DNA from: Flaccisagitta enflata
Taxonomy: Eukaryota; Chaetognatha; Sagittoidea; Aphragmophora
Length of the DNA: 64,000 bases
Direction of reading: 5' to 3'
Assembly (NCBI GenBank): GCA_965153355.1
Contig: OZ231128.1
Location: forward strand, 50,468,001-50,532,000
Of the stretch, positions 1-11,025 are shown piece after piece (position 1 is the first letter of the stretch; each line of letters begins with the position of its first letter). A program made the position numbers and the translations under genes. The notes beneath the pieces were generated by a model. That model had not been told where the DNA came from, searched no databases, and saw nothing but the letters and a program-made list of their open reading frames with translations.

Positions 1-360
1 CCTCAAAAACACCCTCACAGATGAGCAGCTCTGCTCATAAACATTTTTTCTTGTATTTGCATGCTTAAACAAACATAAAATACACTCTTTTTTTGATCCT
101 ACTCAAAATCATAAAAAATTGAAAAAAATTCAATTTGCAATTTTCATAAATAAATATTTAAAAAATCATAACGCAAAAATATTTGTCGTAGAGCATTCTG
201 CTTGGCGCCAAATGAAAGAGAATTATTAAATTTACTTACCCTAACAATTTCATTGGAGGGCCTATTCGGTCGGTAGAGAGCCTCAACTTTCTCAAAATAA
301 AATGAAAACCCTATTTCTCTCGAATATGTCAAAAAGTCGAAGACTGACTTCGAATTTTTT
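1..360. repeat. Dispersed AT-rich repeat, partial copy
   Basis: This stretch is similar over its whole length to 8770-9140 and 25755-26110. All three run through a 'cctcacagatgag' segment, a 'tttgcatgct(c/t)aaacaaacat' segment, a 'gtagagc(a/g)ttctgct(c/t)ggc' segment and a segment about closeness to 'gaagactgacttc'. The other two copies lie inside the large duplicated blocks A and B, so this is a third, left-truncated member of that family. I see no coding signal in it. Confidence 0.7.
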
Positions 361-403
361 CCCGATGATCAAATATGTGACGTAGTTTTTTTTATTTTTG
401 CAG

Positions 404-550
404 GATTTTTTCTGTCGTTAATTTCTTTGTTGACCATCGTGGGAAATTTGGGAGTGGCCGTCAGCGTCTTTTCCTTCCTCACAAACAAGAATCGAAGCGC
501 CGAAAGAAATGGAGTCATGAAATGCTGGAAAATATCAGTCTGCTTCATTG
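404..550 (+). CDS. Aminergic-type GPCR, exon coding TM1 and start of TM2
   Basis: This internal exon codes for 48 whole codons of a rhodopsin-class G-protein-coupled receptor. The reading begins FFLSLISLLTIVGN, and the GN pair is the conserved TM1 signature (N1.50). It continues through a basic first intracellular loop (TNKNRSAERNG) into the start of TM2 (KISVCFI). The exon follows a T-rich tract ending in CAG and stops at G|GTAAGC. It starts with two bases of a split codon and ends with one base (phase 1). That base joins the exon at 2070 to make a glycine codon, so the two exons match in phase. The exon holding the N-terminus is not in the window or not recognisable. A pseudogene cannot be ruled out. 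Confidence 0.85.
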
Positions 551-565
551 GTAAGCGTCGAAAAA

Positions 566-820
566 AACAAGGCCGGATTATCCGGCCCGGATACACAGCC
601 AATTAGTAGTCGCTTGCGAGTGTGTAGGGGCAATAATGCTATGGGAGGGAGTAGTCATTTGGATGGGCAGACATGTGCTGTGCTGCGGTTGGGTTGGAGC
701 AAAAAGTCTCAGAGAAAACTTTTCCACTATTTCGCGTTACCTATGGACGGACCAACCTGTACTTGCCTGCCTTTTTAGGAGCCCACCATCTCACAAAATT
801 GCTTAGCAAGCGACGAAAAA
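566..820 (+). mobile_element. Short hairpin-ended element in the GPCR intron
   Basis: It begins AACAAGGCC only about 15 bases after the splice donor of the upstream exon. AGTCGCTTGCG lies about 45 bases inside the left end. The right end is a worn hairpin, TTGCTTAGCAAGCGAC, followed by an A-run. The right arm GCAAGCGAC is the complement of the left subterminal GTCGCTTGC, which is the pattern seen in other members (6643-8210, 38432-38550, 56632-56876, 57378-57772). It has no ORF of its own. The right boundary is approximate because the hairpin is degenerate. Confidence 0.55.
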
Positions 821-1072
821 CGGATGATGACCGGAACAAGGCCTACGATTGTAGAGTCAGTAGAGTGGATAATTGGACAGGGGCAGAAATCAATGGATCG
901 ACGTGGATAGCATTCTATGAAAAAACTCGCAAGTCCCTATTTGTTTCTTCAAGTTCCAGTCTTTTACCATGTTAACCAGTGGTTCTGAGTAACTACCCTC
1001 ATCTATATTTCCTCCCTCCGTCTTTGTGCTGGTCTCTCTCTGATCGTCTGTCTACTGGTCTCTGTCTGTCTG

Positions 1073-1110
<38 letters not shown>

Positions 1111-1693
1111 ATCATCAGAACCAAATCTTCTGTAGGTTTGCTCCCTTTGTCTGTCTTTCTTCTTAATTTATTTGTCTGTGTATCACCCCCCCATCCACGT
1201 TTATCCATCAGTTCATAATGAGACCGCTGCAAGAGCTTAAATGAAGGAGCTACCCACAACAGTCAGGAAAATTTTTAGTTGCAACAATGTTCGATTTTTA
1301 AGTTGAAGAAAAAATAGAAAAATTTCAAGATTGATTTTCCCATCTGCTTTTGCCTTTGGCTTTCTTATTTCCGCGAAGCGTCCGTGTTAGCTTTTTTAAT
1401 TCTCTCAAAAATGAGTAAGACGTCAATATTTTGGAGGGAAAAAGAGGGCCTATAACGCGCCGATTAGAATCATCTCCAATGAACAACCAAAGATGAAGAC
1501 AAACTAGAGGGATTAGATCGAGGAAGTCAAGGCAGACAAGAACAAACAAGCTGTTCAAATTGAAATGACAATTATGTCTGCCCGCCCATCTGTCTGTCTG
1601 TCTGAATTGCAATTATTAGTCTAATAGCAAGAAAAGAGCATTCTTCTCAAGAAGACCTATGAAATGGCATGACTTCCCTAGACATGTAAAATT

Positions 1694-1702
1694 GTCTCAT
1701 CA

Positions 1703-1788
<86 letters not shown>

Positions 1789-1926
1789 CATCATCATCCT
1801 CTCTCTCTCTCTCCGTCCGTCTGTCCGTCTGTCTGTCTGTCTTCGTCTGTCTGTCTGTCTGTTCGTCTCTCTGTCCTCTCTCTCTCTCTCTCTCTCATAC
1901 ACGGTCATCATCATCATCATCACACA

Positions 1927-1982
<56 letters not shown>

Positions 1983-1994
1983 ATCGTCATATCA

Positions 1995-2056
<62 letters not shown>
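1694..2056 (+). repeat. CT and CAT microsatellites reaching the GPCR splice acceptor
   Basis: Blocks of (CT)n, (CAT)n and CTGT repeats fill the end of the GPCR intron; a smaller CT block lies at 1079-1107. The last (CT)n run (about 2001-2056) ends 12 bases before the CAG acceptor at 2067-2069, so the microsatellite itself acts as the polypyrimidine tract of exon 2070-2244. The long serine/leucine ORFs here are products of the repeat, not genes. Confidence 0.9.
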
Positions 2057-2057
<1 letters not shown>

Positions 2058-2069
2058 TCATGTTCCCAG

Positions 2070-2244
2070 GTTCATTGGCGATGGCGGATTCGATGGTTGG
2101 CGCCGTGATCATGCCCGTAGCTCTCGCTCAGGACGTGATGGGCGTTTGGCCGTTTCATGCGGCTTTGTGTCCTTACTGGCTCGCCGTCGACGTTCTTCTC
2201 TCCTCAGCCTCCATCCTGAATCTGTGTCTGCTCAGCGTGGAAAG
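2070..2244 (+). CDS. Aminergic-type GPCR, exon coding TM2 to TM3
   Basis: The exon continues the receptor of 404-550 in phase. It reads SLAMADSMVG (TM2 with the sodium-site aspartate D2.50), a short first extracellular loop with the usual tryptophan (GVWPF), then the TM3 disulphide cysteine (ALCPYW). It goes on to AVDVLLSSASILNLC, whose aspartate sits at position 3.32, the amine-binding residue of biogenic-amine receptors, and ends at SVER, the start of the (D/E)RY motif. The donor AAAG|GTATGT cuts after ER, leaving phase 2. By family knowledge this is a plasma-membrane receptor for a monoamine-like ligand (serotonin, dopamine, octopamine or histamine class); the subtype cannot be told from this part. 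I found no downstream exons for TM4-TM7, so the gene is either split by long repeat-filled introns or broken. Confidence 0.88.
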
Positions 2245-2708
2245 GTATGTTTACGATCAAGTATATTCAAATCTTTAAATATTGGCAGGAAGCACGACGA
2301 TAGGACAAAAACGCATACAACTGATAAAACCCCGGCATAAAATGGCGCGTCCCCTATCATTTGAAAAAAGAGTATATTTGATATAAAAAAATAATGAATT
2401 ACATGGAATCGGAAAGGAAGAAAACATGGTTTTCGCATTGGCGTAATGGACGGACGAACCGACAAACCCTCTTTCTCGGCCGCCAACAAGGTCCTAGCCC
2501 AAGTAGCTGCCGGTAGCTCTCTAGGTATCTAAAAAATATCTAAATTTTTTTTCCAAGTATCTGAATAAGTAGCTAAATTTCTCTCGTCGTACCTTAGCAC
2601 AATATGGCACCAAATAAAATGACTGCAAGTAAAGAACAAGGTTTTGTATCCAACAAAAATCAAACAAAAATCACAAGTGACATGAAAGACAATGGGAAGA
2701 AAACATGA

Positions 2709-2981
<273 letters not shown>

Positions 2982-3092
2982 CAGATAGACAGAGACAGAG
3001 AGACAGACGGACGGATAAATTTTCCCTCTTTTGACAAACGAAAACCTCCAGTATCTACAGTAAGTAGCAAAAGGCAATTAACAAAAAATATA

Positions 3093-3487
3093 CAGAAGGA
3101 ACCATTTTAAGAGGTGTGGACGGACCAAAAGTTATAACACCCCCCTACAGCCCACACTAATGCTTCTTTTTCTTTATTCTGGGCAGCGGCTTTTACCTTA
3201 CGTAAAACAAATTTTTGCATCCAGGCTTTTTTTGAGATTTCTCTTAGAATTGCCATAATTGACCTTTTTATGCTAAAATTTAAGAGTTTTTGAAATCTTC
3301 CAAAAATGGGAAAAATTAAAGATTTTGAAAGGTCCTTAATGGAATTTCAAATATCCTTGATGAAAAAATTTGTATTCATCTAAAGTATAAACTACTATTC
3401 AGAGTAAAGAAATATAAGCAATGGTGTAGGCTGTAGGGGGGTGCTACAATTTTGGTCCCTCCACACCGCTTATAACCGTTCCTTCTG
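3093..3487. mobile_element. MITE with TA target duplication, long TIRs
   Basis: It starts CAGAAGGAACC after TA (3091-3092) and ends GTTCCTTCTG before TA (3488-3489). The inverted repeats extend roughly 55 bp with a few mismatches, including a run of C on the left and of G on the right. It is nested inside 2475-4623. TA duplication and CAG...CTG ends fit the Tc1/mariner/pogo group, but nothing codes for a transposase. A partial relative with the same end sequence occurs at about 11627. Confidence 0.78.
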
Positions 3488-3998
3488 TATATACACGCCG
3501 TATTTTTTATAAGAACACAGTTTTTTGAAGTGAGGCTCAGCGTTCTTATTTTTTAACTAATTTCAGGCTCAAACGTTCTTAACCTGTTCTTATTTTTGTA
3601 GCATTGGTGAATCTTTATAGTTCATTATTCTCTATTATTCATAGTTGTTAGCTATTCATAATTAATGAAATAAATATGCTTTATTCTCAGTCTATACAAA
3701 ATTTGTTTTTGTAAGTTATGAAATTACAAAAAATATAAATGATAAAGGTAACTGGTCTCATTGTTTAGGTTGGAAGATTCTGTACAACTGTTTTTGATTG
3801 TTTCCTTAAAAAGCGTACTCTAAAATACATTTATGTATCAGTCATTAAACAGTAATTTCTTAGCAAAAAGCATCAGTCTCAGGTAGCTAAATAAATACTC
3901 GAGTATCTAAAGGAAATCGTCAAAAGTATCTTAATCAGTAGCTGGTAGCTAAACACCTTTTTTGGTAGCTAAGCATCCCCCGGTAGTAGCTAAATTTA

Positions 3999-4600
3999 GC
4001 TACAGTACCTTCCGAGCAAACTCGGCAAAAACTGGAGGATTAATTTTTTTTACTTTAATTTCATTTCACAAACTTCATTTTTTGTATGAAACTTAATTGA
4101 AAGATACTTAATTTCTTGAACATATTTGGCTGTCAAAAAAGATAACTTGTGAAATCAAAGTGCATGAAGACATCAATATGGAGTGTTCTAAAATTTTACC
4201 TATCCTAGACTACAAGAACAGCTCAATCAGACTACTAATTCAGGTTTTACAGCTTTTTAAAGTTTTTAAGGACAATTGTCTCAAAATAATTTAGGACAAT
4301 TGTCCTTAAAAACTTTAAATGGCCATAAAACCTGAAATAATTGTCTGATTGAGCTGTTCTTGTAATCTAGGTTAGGTAAAATTTTCTGCTGAATCCAATG
4401 GTCTGGGTTAGAACACTCCATATTGATGTCTTCATACACTTTGATTTCACGAGTTATTTTTTTTGACAGCCAAATATGTTCAAGGAATTAAGTATCTTTT
4501 AATTAAGTTAAATACAAAAAATAAAGTTTGAAAAATGAAATTGAAGTAACAAAAACTAATCCTCCAATTTTAGCGGGGTTTGCTCGGAAGGTACTGTACC
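3999..4600. repeat. Near-perfect 600-bp palindrome (foldback)
   Basis: Two arms of about 280-300 bp are inverted copies around a centre near 4287, where GGACAATTGTC occurs on both sides. Outer matches include CAGTACCTTCCGAGCAAACTC on the left and its complement ending in GGTACTGTACC on the right. It lies in the right part of the element at 2475-4623. Similarity is high but not complete, with small mismatches such as 'agcaaactcggc' against 'ggggtttgctcgg'. No coding potential is seen. Confidence 0.85.
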
Positions 4601-4687
4601 TAGTAGCTAAGTTGGCGGCCGAGCCCTCTTTTAGAGATGCGTTTTTGATGGACGCATTTAAAAAAACCCAAGTAATCAGAGAAGAAG

Positions 4688-4861
<174 letters not shown>

Positions 4862-5175
4862 TATTTGCATACTGCATTATGCAGGAATGTTTTTTCAGAT
4901 TCTATTTTATTGAAAACTAGGAGTGGTGCGTGTATTAACTAGTCAGTGAGGGTTCACAAGGCCCTCTTCCATTTATTTCAGTTTGGGTATAGTGAGGGAT
5001 GTTGTTCCACTTTTCATGATACTATGTGAACAATGCCATTTCTTGAGTGGCCATTATGTACCACTTAGAGACTGGATCTAGGAAGCATTTATTGAGCCAG
5101 CCAAACGGCATTAACTTCCATGAGTTGCCTTCGATAAGCACCATGTTGCGGTTTTTCCTGCCAGTTTGCTATCCA

Positions 5176-5508
<333 letters not shown>

Positions 5509-6723
5509 CGATTGAGTCGTTTCGTCAGTAAATGTATTCTTTAGCACGTCCTGGCAAGGATTAAGGAGTGAGAAAATATATATAACCTGGTGGCAGCCCT
5601 CATTTGATGAGGTGAATGAATGAATATTTGAAGAGTTATCGGCGCTGAGCGCCGGGGTTATCAGTTTGGTGTCATGGTGGCGAGGTTATTCAGGCATGAA
5701 CTTTGATCAGAAATACTACCTGACGGGTCACCGGTGAGGGCCACATACGAGTGTGAATAATGAATCTGTTTTACCTTTAGTTGCTTCTGACCTTATAAAT
5801 ACTAATTTCACATCTAAAGCCGCCATCGGTTTCTATAACAGACCCAGGAGTAGAGTAGAGGAAATATTGGCCACTTAATGTCATTCCTTTTTTTGTTGGC
5901 ATTTACAAAAATCCTCCTTTAACACCATATTTTTTTTTAGCCCCTTGATATCCGATATCACGGGTCCCGAAAAAAATTTGAACTGTCTCGAAGTGTGAAA
6001 TTGGGCATTTTTTTAGAAAAAAAAAACATCATTATGTAAAAAGGGGACCCACCGACCGACTGACCGACCTACCGACCGACACGGCAAGGTGTAGAGTCGC
6101 GTGTCCGCGACTAAAAAAGGGAACCGGTTCTCAAAAAGGAACAAAAGAGAAAGACAATATTTAGGCTAACCAATTTGTTTTGATCTAGCGATTTGTATCG
6201 TCTTTGCACCTCTTTCATCTAGTATGAAATGTGGAACAATAAGCTTCATCTAATCCCCGTCAAGATGTTCTGATTTTCCTGAATGATTGAGCTGAATTTC
6301 AACAAGGCCGGATATACGGCGCTTGCGGGTGGGAAGTGATTAAAGACTGTAAAAGATCTTGAGGCGAAGAAAATTCAGGCATGCTTATAGTTGCATATTC
6401 CCCTCCCAAAGGATTTGGAAATGGGGAAGTAAAAAAAAAGGGTAGAAAAACCAAAAGAAGAAAAATATAGAAGATACCAGTAATGGCGGCTGTCGCCGTG
6501 AGGAAAGAAGTCGTAAGCATTGGTCACTGCAATTTTTTTTATTTGTTAGATCAAATCAAGCGCGATTGTATATATCGATTGCTCTGAAAATCAGAGAAAA
6601 ATAGGATTGAGCCAAATGAGTTAGATGCGCTAAAATATTAAAAACAAGGCCAACACCTATAAGTCGCGTGCAGGACAAAAATAACTGAACTGACGTGACT
6701 CCTTATTGTATCTTTTTATCAAA

Positions 6724-7640
6724 AATCAGACTTAAACCTGACCCAAACCAGACCCAAACCAGATTCAAACCAGACCCAAACCAGACTCAAACCAGACTCA
6801 AACCAGACTCAAACCAGACTCAAACCAGACTCAAACCAGACTCAAACCAGACTGAATCCATACTCAAACCAGACTCAATCCAGACTCAATCCAGGCTCAA
6901 ACCAGACTCAAACCAGACTCAAACCAGACTCAAACCAGACTCAAACCAGACTCAAACCAGACTCAAACCAGAATTAAACCAGAATTAAACCAGACCTAAA
7001 CCAGACCTAAACCAGACCTAAACCAGACCTAAACCAGACCTAAACCAGACATAAACCAGACCTTAACCAGACATGAATCAGACATAAACCAGACCTAAAC
7101 CAGACCTAAACCAGACCCAAACCAGACATCAATCAGACATAAACCAGACATAAACCAGTCTTAAACCAGACTCAAACCAGACTTAAACCAGACTCAAGCC
7201 AGACTCAAACCAGACTCAAACCAGACTCAAACCAGATTCAAACCAGACTCAATCCGGACTCAATCCAGATTCAAACCAGACTCAAACCAGACTCAAACCA
7301 GACTCAAACCAGACTCAAACCAGACTTAAACCAGACTTAAACCAGACTTAAACCAGACTTACACCAGACTTACACCAGACTTACACCACACTTACACCAC
7401 ACTTACACCACACTTACACCATACTTACACCAGACTTAAACCAGACTTAATCCAGACCTCATCCCAACCTAAATCAGACTTAAATCAGACTTAAACCAGA
7501 CTTACACACCAGACTTAGCAGGCTTACACCAGGCTCACACCAGACTTAAACCAGACTTAAACCAGACTTAAACCAGACTTTTAACCTTACTTTAAACCAA
7601 ACTTAAACCAGACCTGCTAAGACTTAACCAGACTCAAAAC
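6724..7640 (+). repeat. 11-bp satellite, unit ACTCAAACCAG
   Basis: Roughly 80 tandem copies of an 11-bp unit with single-base variants (ACTCAAACCAG, ACCTAAACCAG, ACTTAAACCAG, ACTTACACCAC). Variants cluster in blocks, as expected from local unequal exchange. The array lies wholly inside the element 6643-8210. The ORF through its first part is a by-product of the repeat: 33 bases is 11 codons, so a clean array stays open. Confidence 0.95.
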
Positions 7641-7689
7641 CAGAGACTTTGTTAAGACTTAGCAGACCAAAACATACAAGATGGAGTCC

Positions 7690-8100
7690 CCAGCCCGGAC
7701 CCATGACTTCCATCAAGATGACCTAAATGACCTACAATGACCCAAAGTGACCCATAATATCTAAAGAAGACCTATTAAGACAAGAAATAAGAATAAAAAG
7801 TGACAAAATGAGTTAAATGGGGATCAAATGAACATAATGACATAAATGACCAAACATATCAAAAATGATGTCAAATGACCAAAAATGACAGGAAATGTCC
7901 CAAAATGGCTTGGAATGACTTAAAAATACTTTAAACACCCAAAATTGACACAACAAATGACGTAAATGAGCAAAATGACATATATGATCAAAAATGATCA
8001 AAAATGATCAAAAATGACCAAAAATTATTAAAAACAATCAAAAATGACCTAAAGCAACAAAAATTGACTCAAAAATGACCATGACAACCTAAAAACACCA
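7690..8100 (+). repeat. Degenerate AAAATGAC-type tandem repeat
   Basis: Irregular repeats of (A)n-TGAC(A/C) with units near 8-12 bases follow the ACTCAAACCAG array in the same element. Related but cleaner 11-bp repeats (AAAATGACTTA) fill the element 57378-57772 and, in inverted orientation, 35475-35670. Confidence 0.8.
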
Positions 8101-8306
8101 TAAACGCACGCAAAAAGCTGGCGCCACCGACGATCGACAGACGCAATCGACGGACGTGATCAATAGGACTGAGTCATATGAGGTTGTAGAGTCGCGTGCA
8201 CGCGACTAAAAACTCAACCTAACAACCAGTTTTTTTCACTGACAGGCTTTCTTATAACTGCATGCTCAAATCAAAACATTAATCTATCTATCCTATTTAA
8301 AATCAG

Positions 8307-8593
8307 CAGGGGTGTATATAATTGAGTGGCTTTTGATTCCCCCCCCCCGGCCTTTGATTTTCTTCCCCGTGATGCATTGCGTTGCGTAACAAAATCAATG
8401 ATTTTCTTCCCAATAAAGCAATGAAACAGTGTATTTAAGGTTTAAATAGTGTTAAATTGTGTTTTGCTAATCAAGTTTTATAATTTGGTACTGTCAAAAG
8501 TTATATTTCCCCCAAATTTTATTTTTTTCATTTTTTTCCCCTTCCCCATCTCCAAACCCTTTGACCCTTTGAACTCAATTATATACAGGCCTG
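8307..8593. mobile_element. MITE with CAGG(GG)TGTATATAATTGAGT ends and 8-bp duplication
   Basis: The ends are CAGGGGTGTATATAATTGAG and its near-complement ACTCAATTATATACAGGCCTG. The flanks are the direct repeat AAAATCAG (8299-8306 and 8594-8601). It has C-rich and poly-T stretches and a GTGATGCATTGCG-like segment but no ORF. Copies lie at about 25282-25565 (same site in block B), 10471-10794 (inverted) and, diverged, 40045-40332. Partial ends occur at 9285-9305 and 27280-27303. The 8-bp duplication suggests an hAT-like source. Confidence 0.78.
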
Positions 8594-9489
8594 AAAATCA
8601 GAGAAAAAGAGCAAGCAAAATGAGCTAAATGAGCAAGATGACCAGATGACCAGCTTTGCTCACTGACATGCTTTCTTGTACTTGCTTAAATATGTATGAC
8701 AATATTTATTAATTTATCGCATTTGAAATCAGAAAGAAAAAATAGAGCTAAATGAGCTAAATGAGCTAAAGTGCTCAAAAATGCCCTCACAGATGAGTAG
8801 CTGTGCTCATAAAAATGTTTTTTGTATTTGCATGCTCAAACAAACATGAATACACTCCTTTATTGATCCTACACATAAAAAAAAATGAAAATAATTTAAT
8901 TTGAATTTTTTGTAAATTAATCATAAAAAAATTTGAAAAAATCATAACGCGAAAAACATCTGTTGTAGAGCATTCTGCTCGGCACCAAATGAAAGAGATT
9001 TATCAAATTTACTTACCCTATTAATTTTGTTTGAGGGCTCAGTTGGTCGATTGAGATTCCCAACTTTCCCATAAGAAAATGAAAATCATGTCTCAAATAT
9101 ATCAAAATTTGAAGACTGACTTCAAATTTTTTCCCCGATAACACTTTTGGCAGTACTGTAAGTGATATTTAGTCACCACAACACTATTTCTTACTATCTG
9201 AACCAAAATATTTTGGAAAAAAAATCATATGAAGTTCAACCCCGCGGGTAAGAAAATCCGAGAACCAGGGGGGGGGGGGAAGAATTCAAAGGTCATACAA
9301 CTATATACACCCCTGGTTCAAGTAAAGTAAATATCTTAAGAGACGCGATCTTGATCTAAGCTGCTTACTAAGAAATTATTTTCTTTGTTCCTGCCCAAAA
9401 AAATTCCATCTAATCCAATGTAATTATCGCCATGACATAATATAGACGTCAGTGAGCATCAAGTGACCTCACTAAAGGGGTCCAGAAAA

Positions 9490-10070
9490 GACCAAATCAT
9501 AGAAATCAGTAATTAAAACGGCCACCCTGACTCCGTTTTTTGTGCTGAAGCCGTTGGTCATGGTCCCGAGGCCGTCAAATGACCGGGCACCCCACCACCA
9601 CGGCCCTGAATCGGCATAACTACATATTTTCACGTATTTTCACCATTTTGAAGGTTGTTTAAGGGTATTAAAGCTGTAAAATCACTCATACAATGTTACA
9701 GCCACTCAAACATGATCATTCCTGTCCTCCTTTACACTCTCCATCGCCTAACAACCTAAAATTATGAATATTGAGGCCTCCTAGACCGTTTGGGGCCCCG
9801 TATTGAGCATAAACAGGTTGAAATCTCATCAATTTTTGCGAACTGGCTTTGTAGCTGTAGCCGAGTGAGAAACGACCATTGAATGAATTCATGCCAAGAT
9901 GATTTTGATGTCCCATAGTCAAAGAGTCGTGAAAAAATCAGATTAAATTTATGAGTCTAAATTATCAGGCTTTAACCGCAATATGCAAATGAGCATATCG
10001 CCGATCTGGGTGAATTCAGCTTAAATCTTTTTGCAGTACACCTTTTTGATTACCGCATTTTCATTCTTTC
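9490..10070. other. Stretch without recognisable genes
   Basis: I see no supported exon, RNA or repeat structure here beyond short AT-rich runs. A 68-codon minus-strand ORF (9716-9922) has no recognisable domain and no splice or composition support. Confidence 0.5.
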
Positions 10071-10071
10071 A

Positions 10072-10141
10072 TTCATTCATTCATTCATTCATTCATTCAT
10101 TCATTCATTCATTCATTCATTCATTCATTCATTCATTCATT
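10072..10141 (+). repeat. (ATTC)n microsatellite
   Basis: About 17 tandem copies of the tetramer ATTC. Confidence 0.95.
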
Positions 10142-10249
10142 TATCTAAAACGCTGATTCACAAATTCTTAATCAAGCGAGGCGCACTTATTGGCCATAAC
10201 TTGGCCTTGTTTTTTTCTCAAATCAGTTTTACTATCTTAAGTACTGCTA

Positions 10250-11025
10250 TCGCGCCCTTTTTGGGAAGCGGCCCCAAAGGGGATGAAGTCCCGAAGAACA
10301 CAGGGCGACTTTTGTTCATTTGTCCATTTGTCTTCTCCCCCCCCATCAATCCTCTTAGGCCGTAAATCTGCCCTCCCAGGCCTGGAATCTGTCCTCTCAA
10401 GTTTCAAACCTAAAATCAACCCTATTAAGCCTGAAATTTACCCTATTACATTTTAAACATGCCCTTTTGGCAGGCCTGTATATAATTGAGTTCCCCCCCC
10501 CCAGCGGGAGAGGGGGGAAAAATCAAAGGGTTTGGAGATGGGGAAGGGAAAGGAAGGGGGAAAAAGAGAAAAAAAGAAAATTTGGGGAAAATATAACTTT
10601 TGGCAGTACCAAATCATAAAACTTGATATGCAAAACACTATTTAACACTATTTAAACCTTAAATACACTGTTTTATTGCTTTAATGGGAAGAAAATCATA
10701 GATTTTGTAACGGGATGTGATGCATCGCGGGGATGAAAATCAAAGGAAAGGGGGGGGGGGGAAATCAAAAGCCACTCAGTTATATACACCCCTGCCTTTC
10801 AGTGCTAAAATCTTTCCTCCCAGGCCTGAAATCTGCCCTCTCAGGCTTCGAATCTGCTCTTTCAGACCACAAATCTGCCCTCTTAGACCTTAAATCAGTT
10901 CTCCAATCTTCCCCTGCAGGCTCCAATTTAGGCCTTGAAGTTGAATGACGGATGAACAAAAGTCCCCCTGTGATCTGCACGACTTCATCCCCTTCAAAGC
11001 CGCTTTTCTGCTTCCTCCCACTCCA
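10250..11025. mobile_element. Foldback element with GCGGCCCCAAAGGGG-type arms
   Basis: The left arm reads 'gcggccccaaaggggatgaagtcc..gaacacaggg'. The right arm (about 10965-11010) is an inverted relative ('ccctgtgatctgcacgacttcatccccttc'). Between them lie degenerate copies of a unit like 'aaatctgccctctcaggcct' (about 22-24 bp). A TATATAATTGAGT-type MITE (10471-10794) interrupts the array. The same architecture is at 19660-20065, 54105-54400, 55165-55350 and 61330-61690. Confidence 0.6.
10471..10794 (-). mobile_element. MITE, inverted copy of the 8307-8593 family
   Basis: Starts CAGGCCTGTATATAATTGAG and ends ACTCAGTTATATACACCCCTG, the reverse orientation of 8307-8593. It contains the same G-rich/C-rich runs and the 'gatgcatcgcggggatgaaaatcaaagg' segment. 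A target duplication is not clear here (CCTTTTGG against CCTTTCAG). Confidence 0.72.

Larger units (their letters stand above)
6643..8210 (+). mobile_element. 1.57-kb hairpin-ended element carrying an 11-bp satellite
   Basis: The left end is AACAAGGCCAACACC with AAGTCGCGTGC just inside it (6661). The right end is the perfect 18-bp palindrome AGTCGCGTGCACGCGACT at 8190-8207 followed by AAAAA. Duplicated block B lacks the whole insert: copy A reads 'gcgctaaaatattaaaa' then the element then 'aactcaacc', while B (about 25170) reads straight from 'gcgctaaaatattcaaaa' to 'taactcaacc'. This empty site defines both ends and shows no clear target duplication. The interior is almost wholly tandem repeats (6724-7640 and 7690-8100). 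Near the right end are GACGGACG-like repeats, another family hallmark. It has no coding capacity. Confidence 0.75.
5602..9480 (+). repeat. Large duplicated block, copy A
   Basis: This block is collinear with 23818-27445. Both copies start 'gatgaggtgaatg', run through 'cggcgctgagcgccggggttat', 'cacatacgagtg', 'ctgtcgaagtgtgaaattggg', the 'aaggccggata(t/c)acggcgcttgcggg' motif and the MITE at 8307-8593. They end after 'gaagttcaaccccgcggg' and 'ccaatgtaattatcgcca'. Copy A carries insertions that B lacks: the end of a hairpin element around 6050-6112 and the whole element 6643-8210. B carries others. It may be two copies of a large transposon rather than a segmental duplication; no coding ORF was found to decide this. 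Confidence 0.8.

Noticed and set aside
1659-2108. 149-codon Ser/Leu ORF running into the GPCR exon
   Set aside because: It is a CT microsatellite in the intron, and it reads the GPCR exon in the wrong frame.
6724-7640. Regular short repeats looking at first like a CRISPR array
   Set aside because: The unit is 11 bp in direct contact with no spacers, and the context is eukaryotic. It is a satellite.
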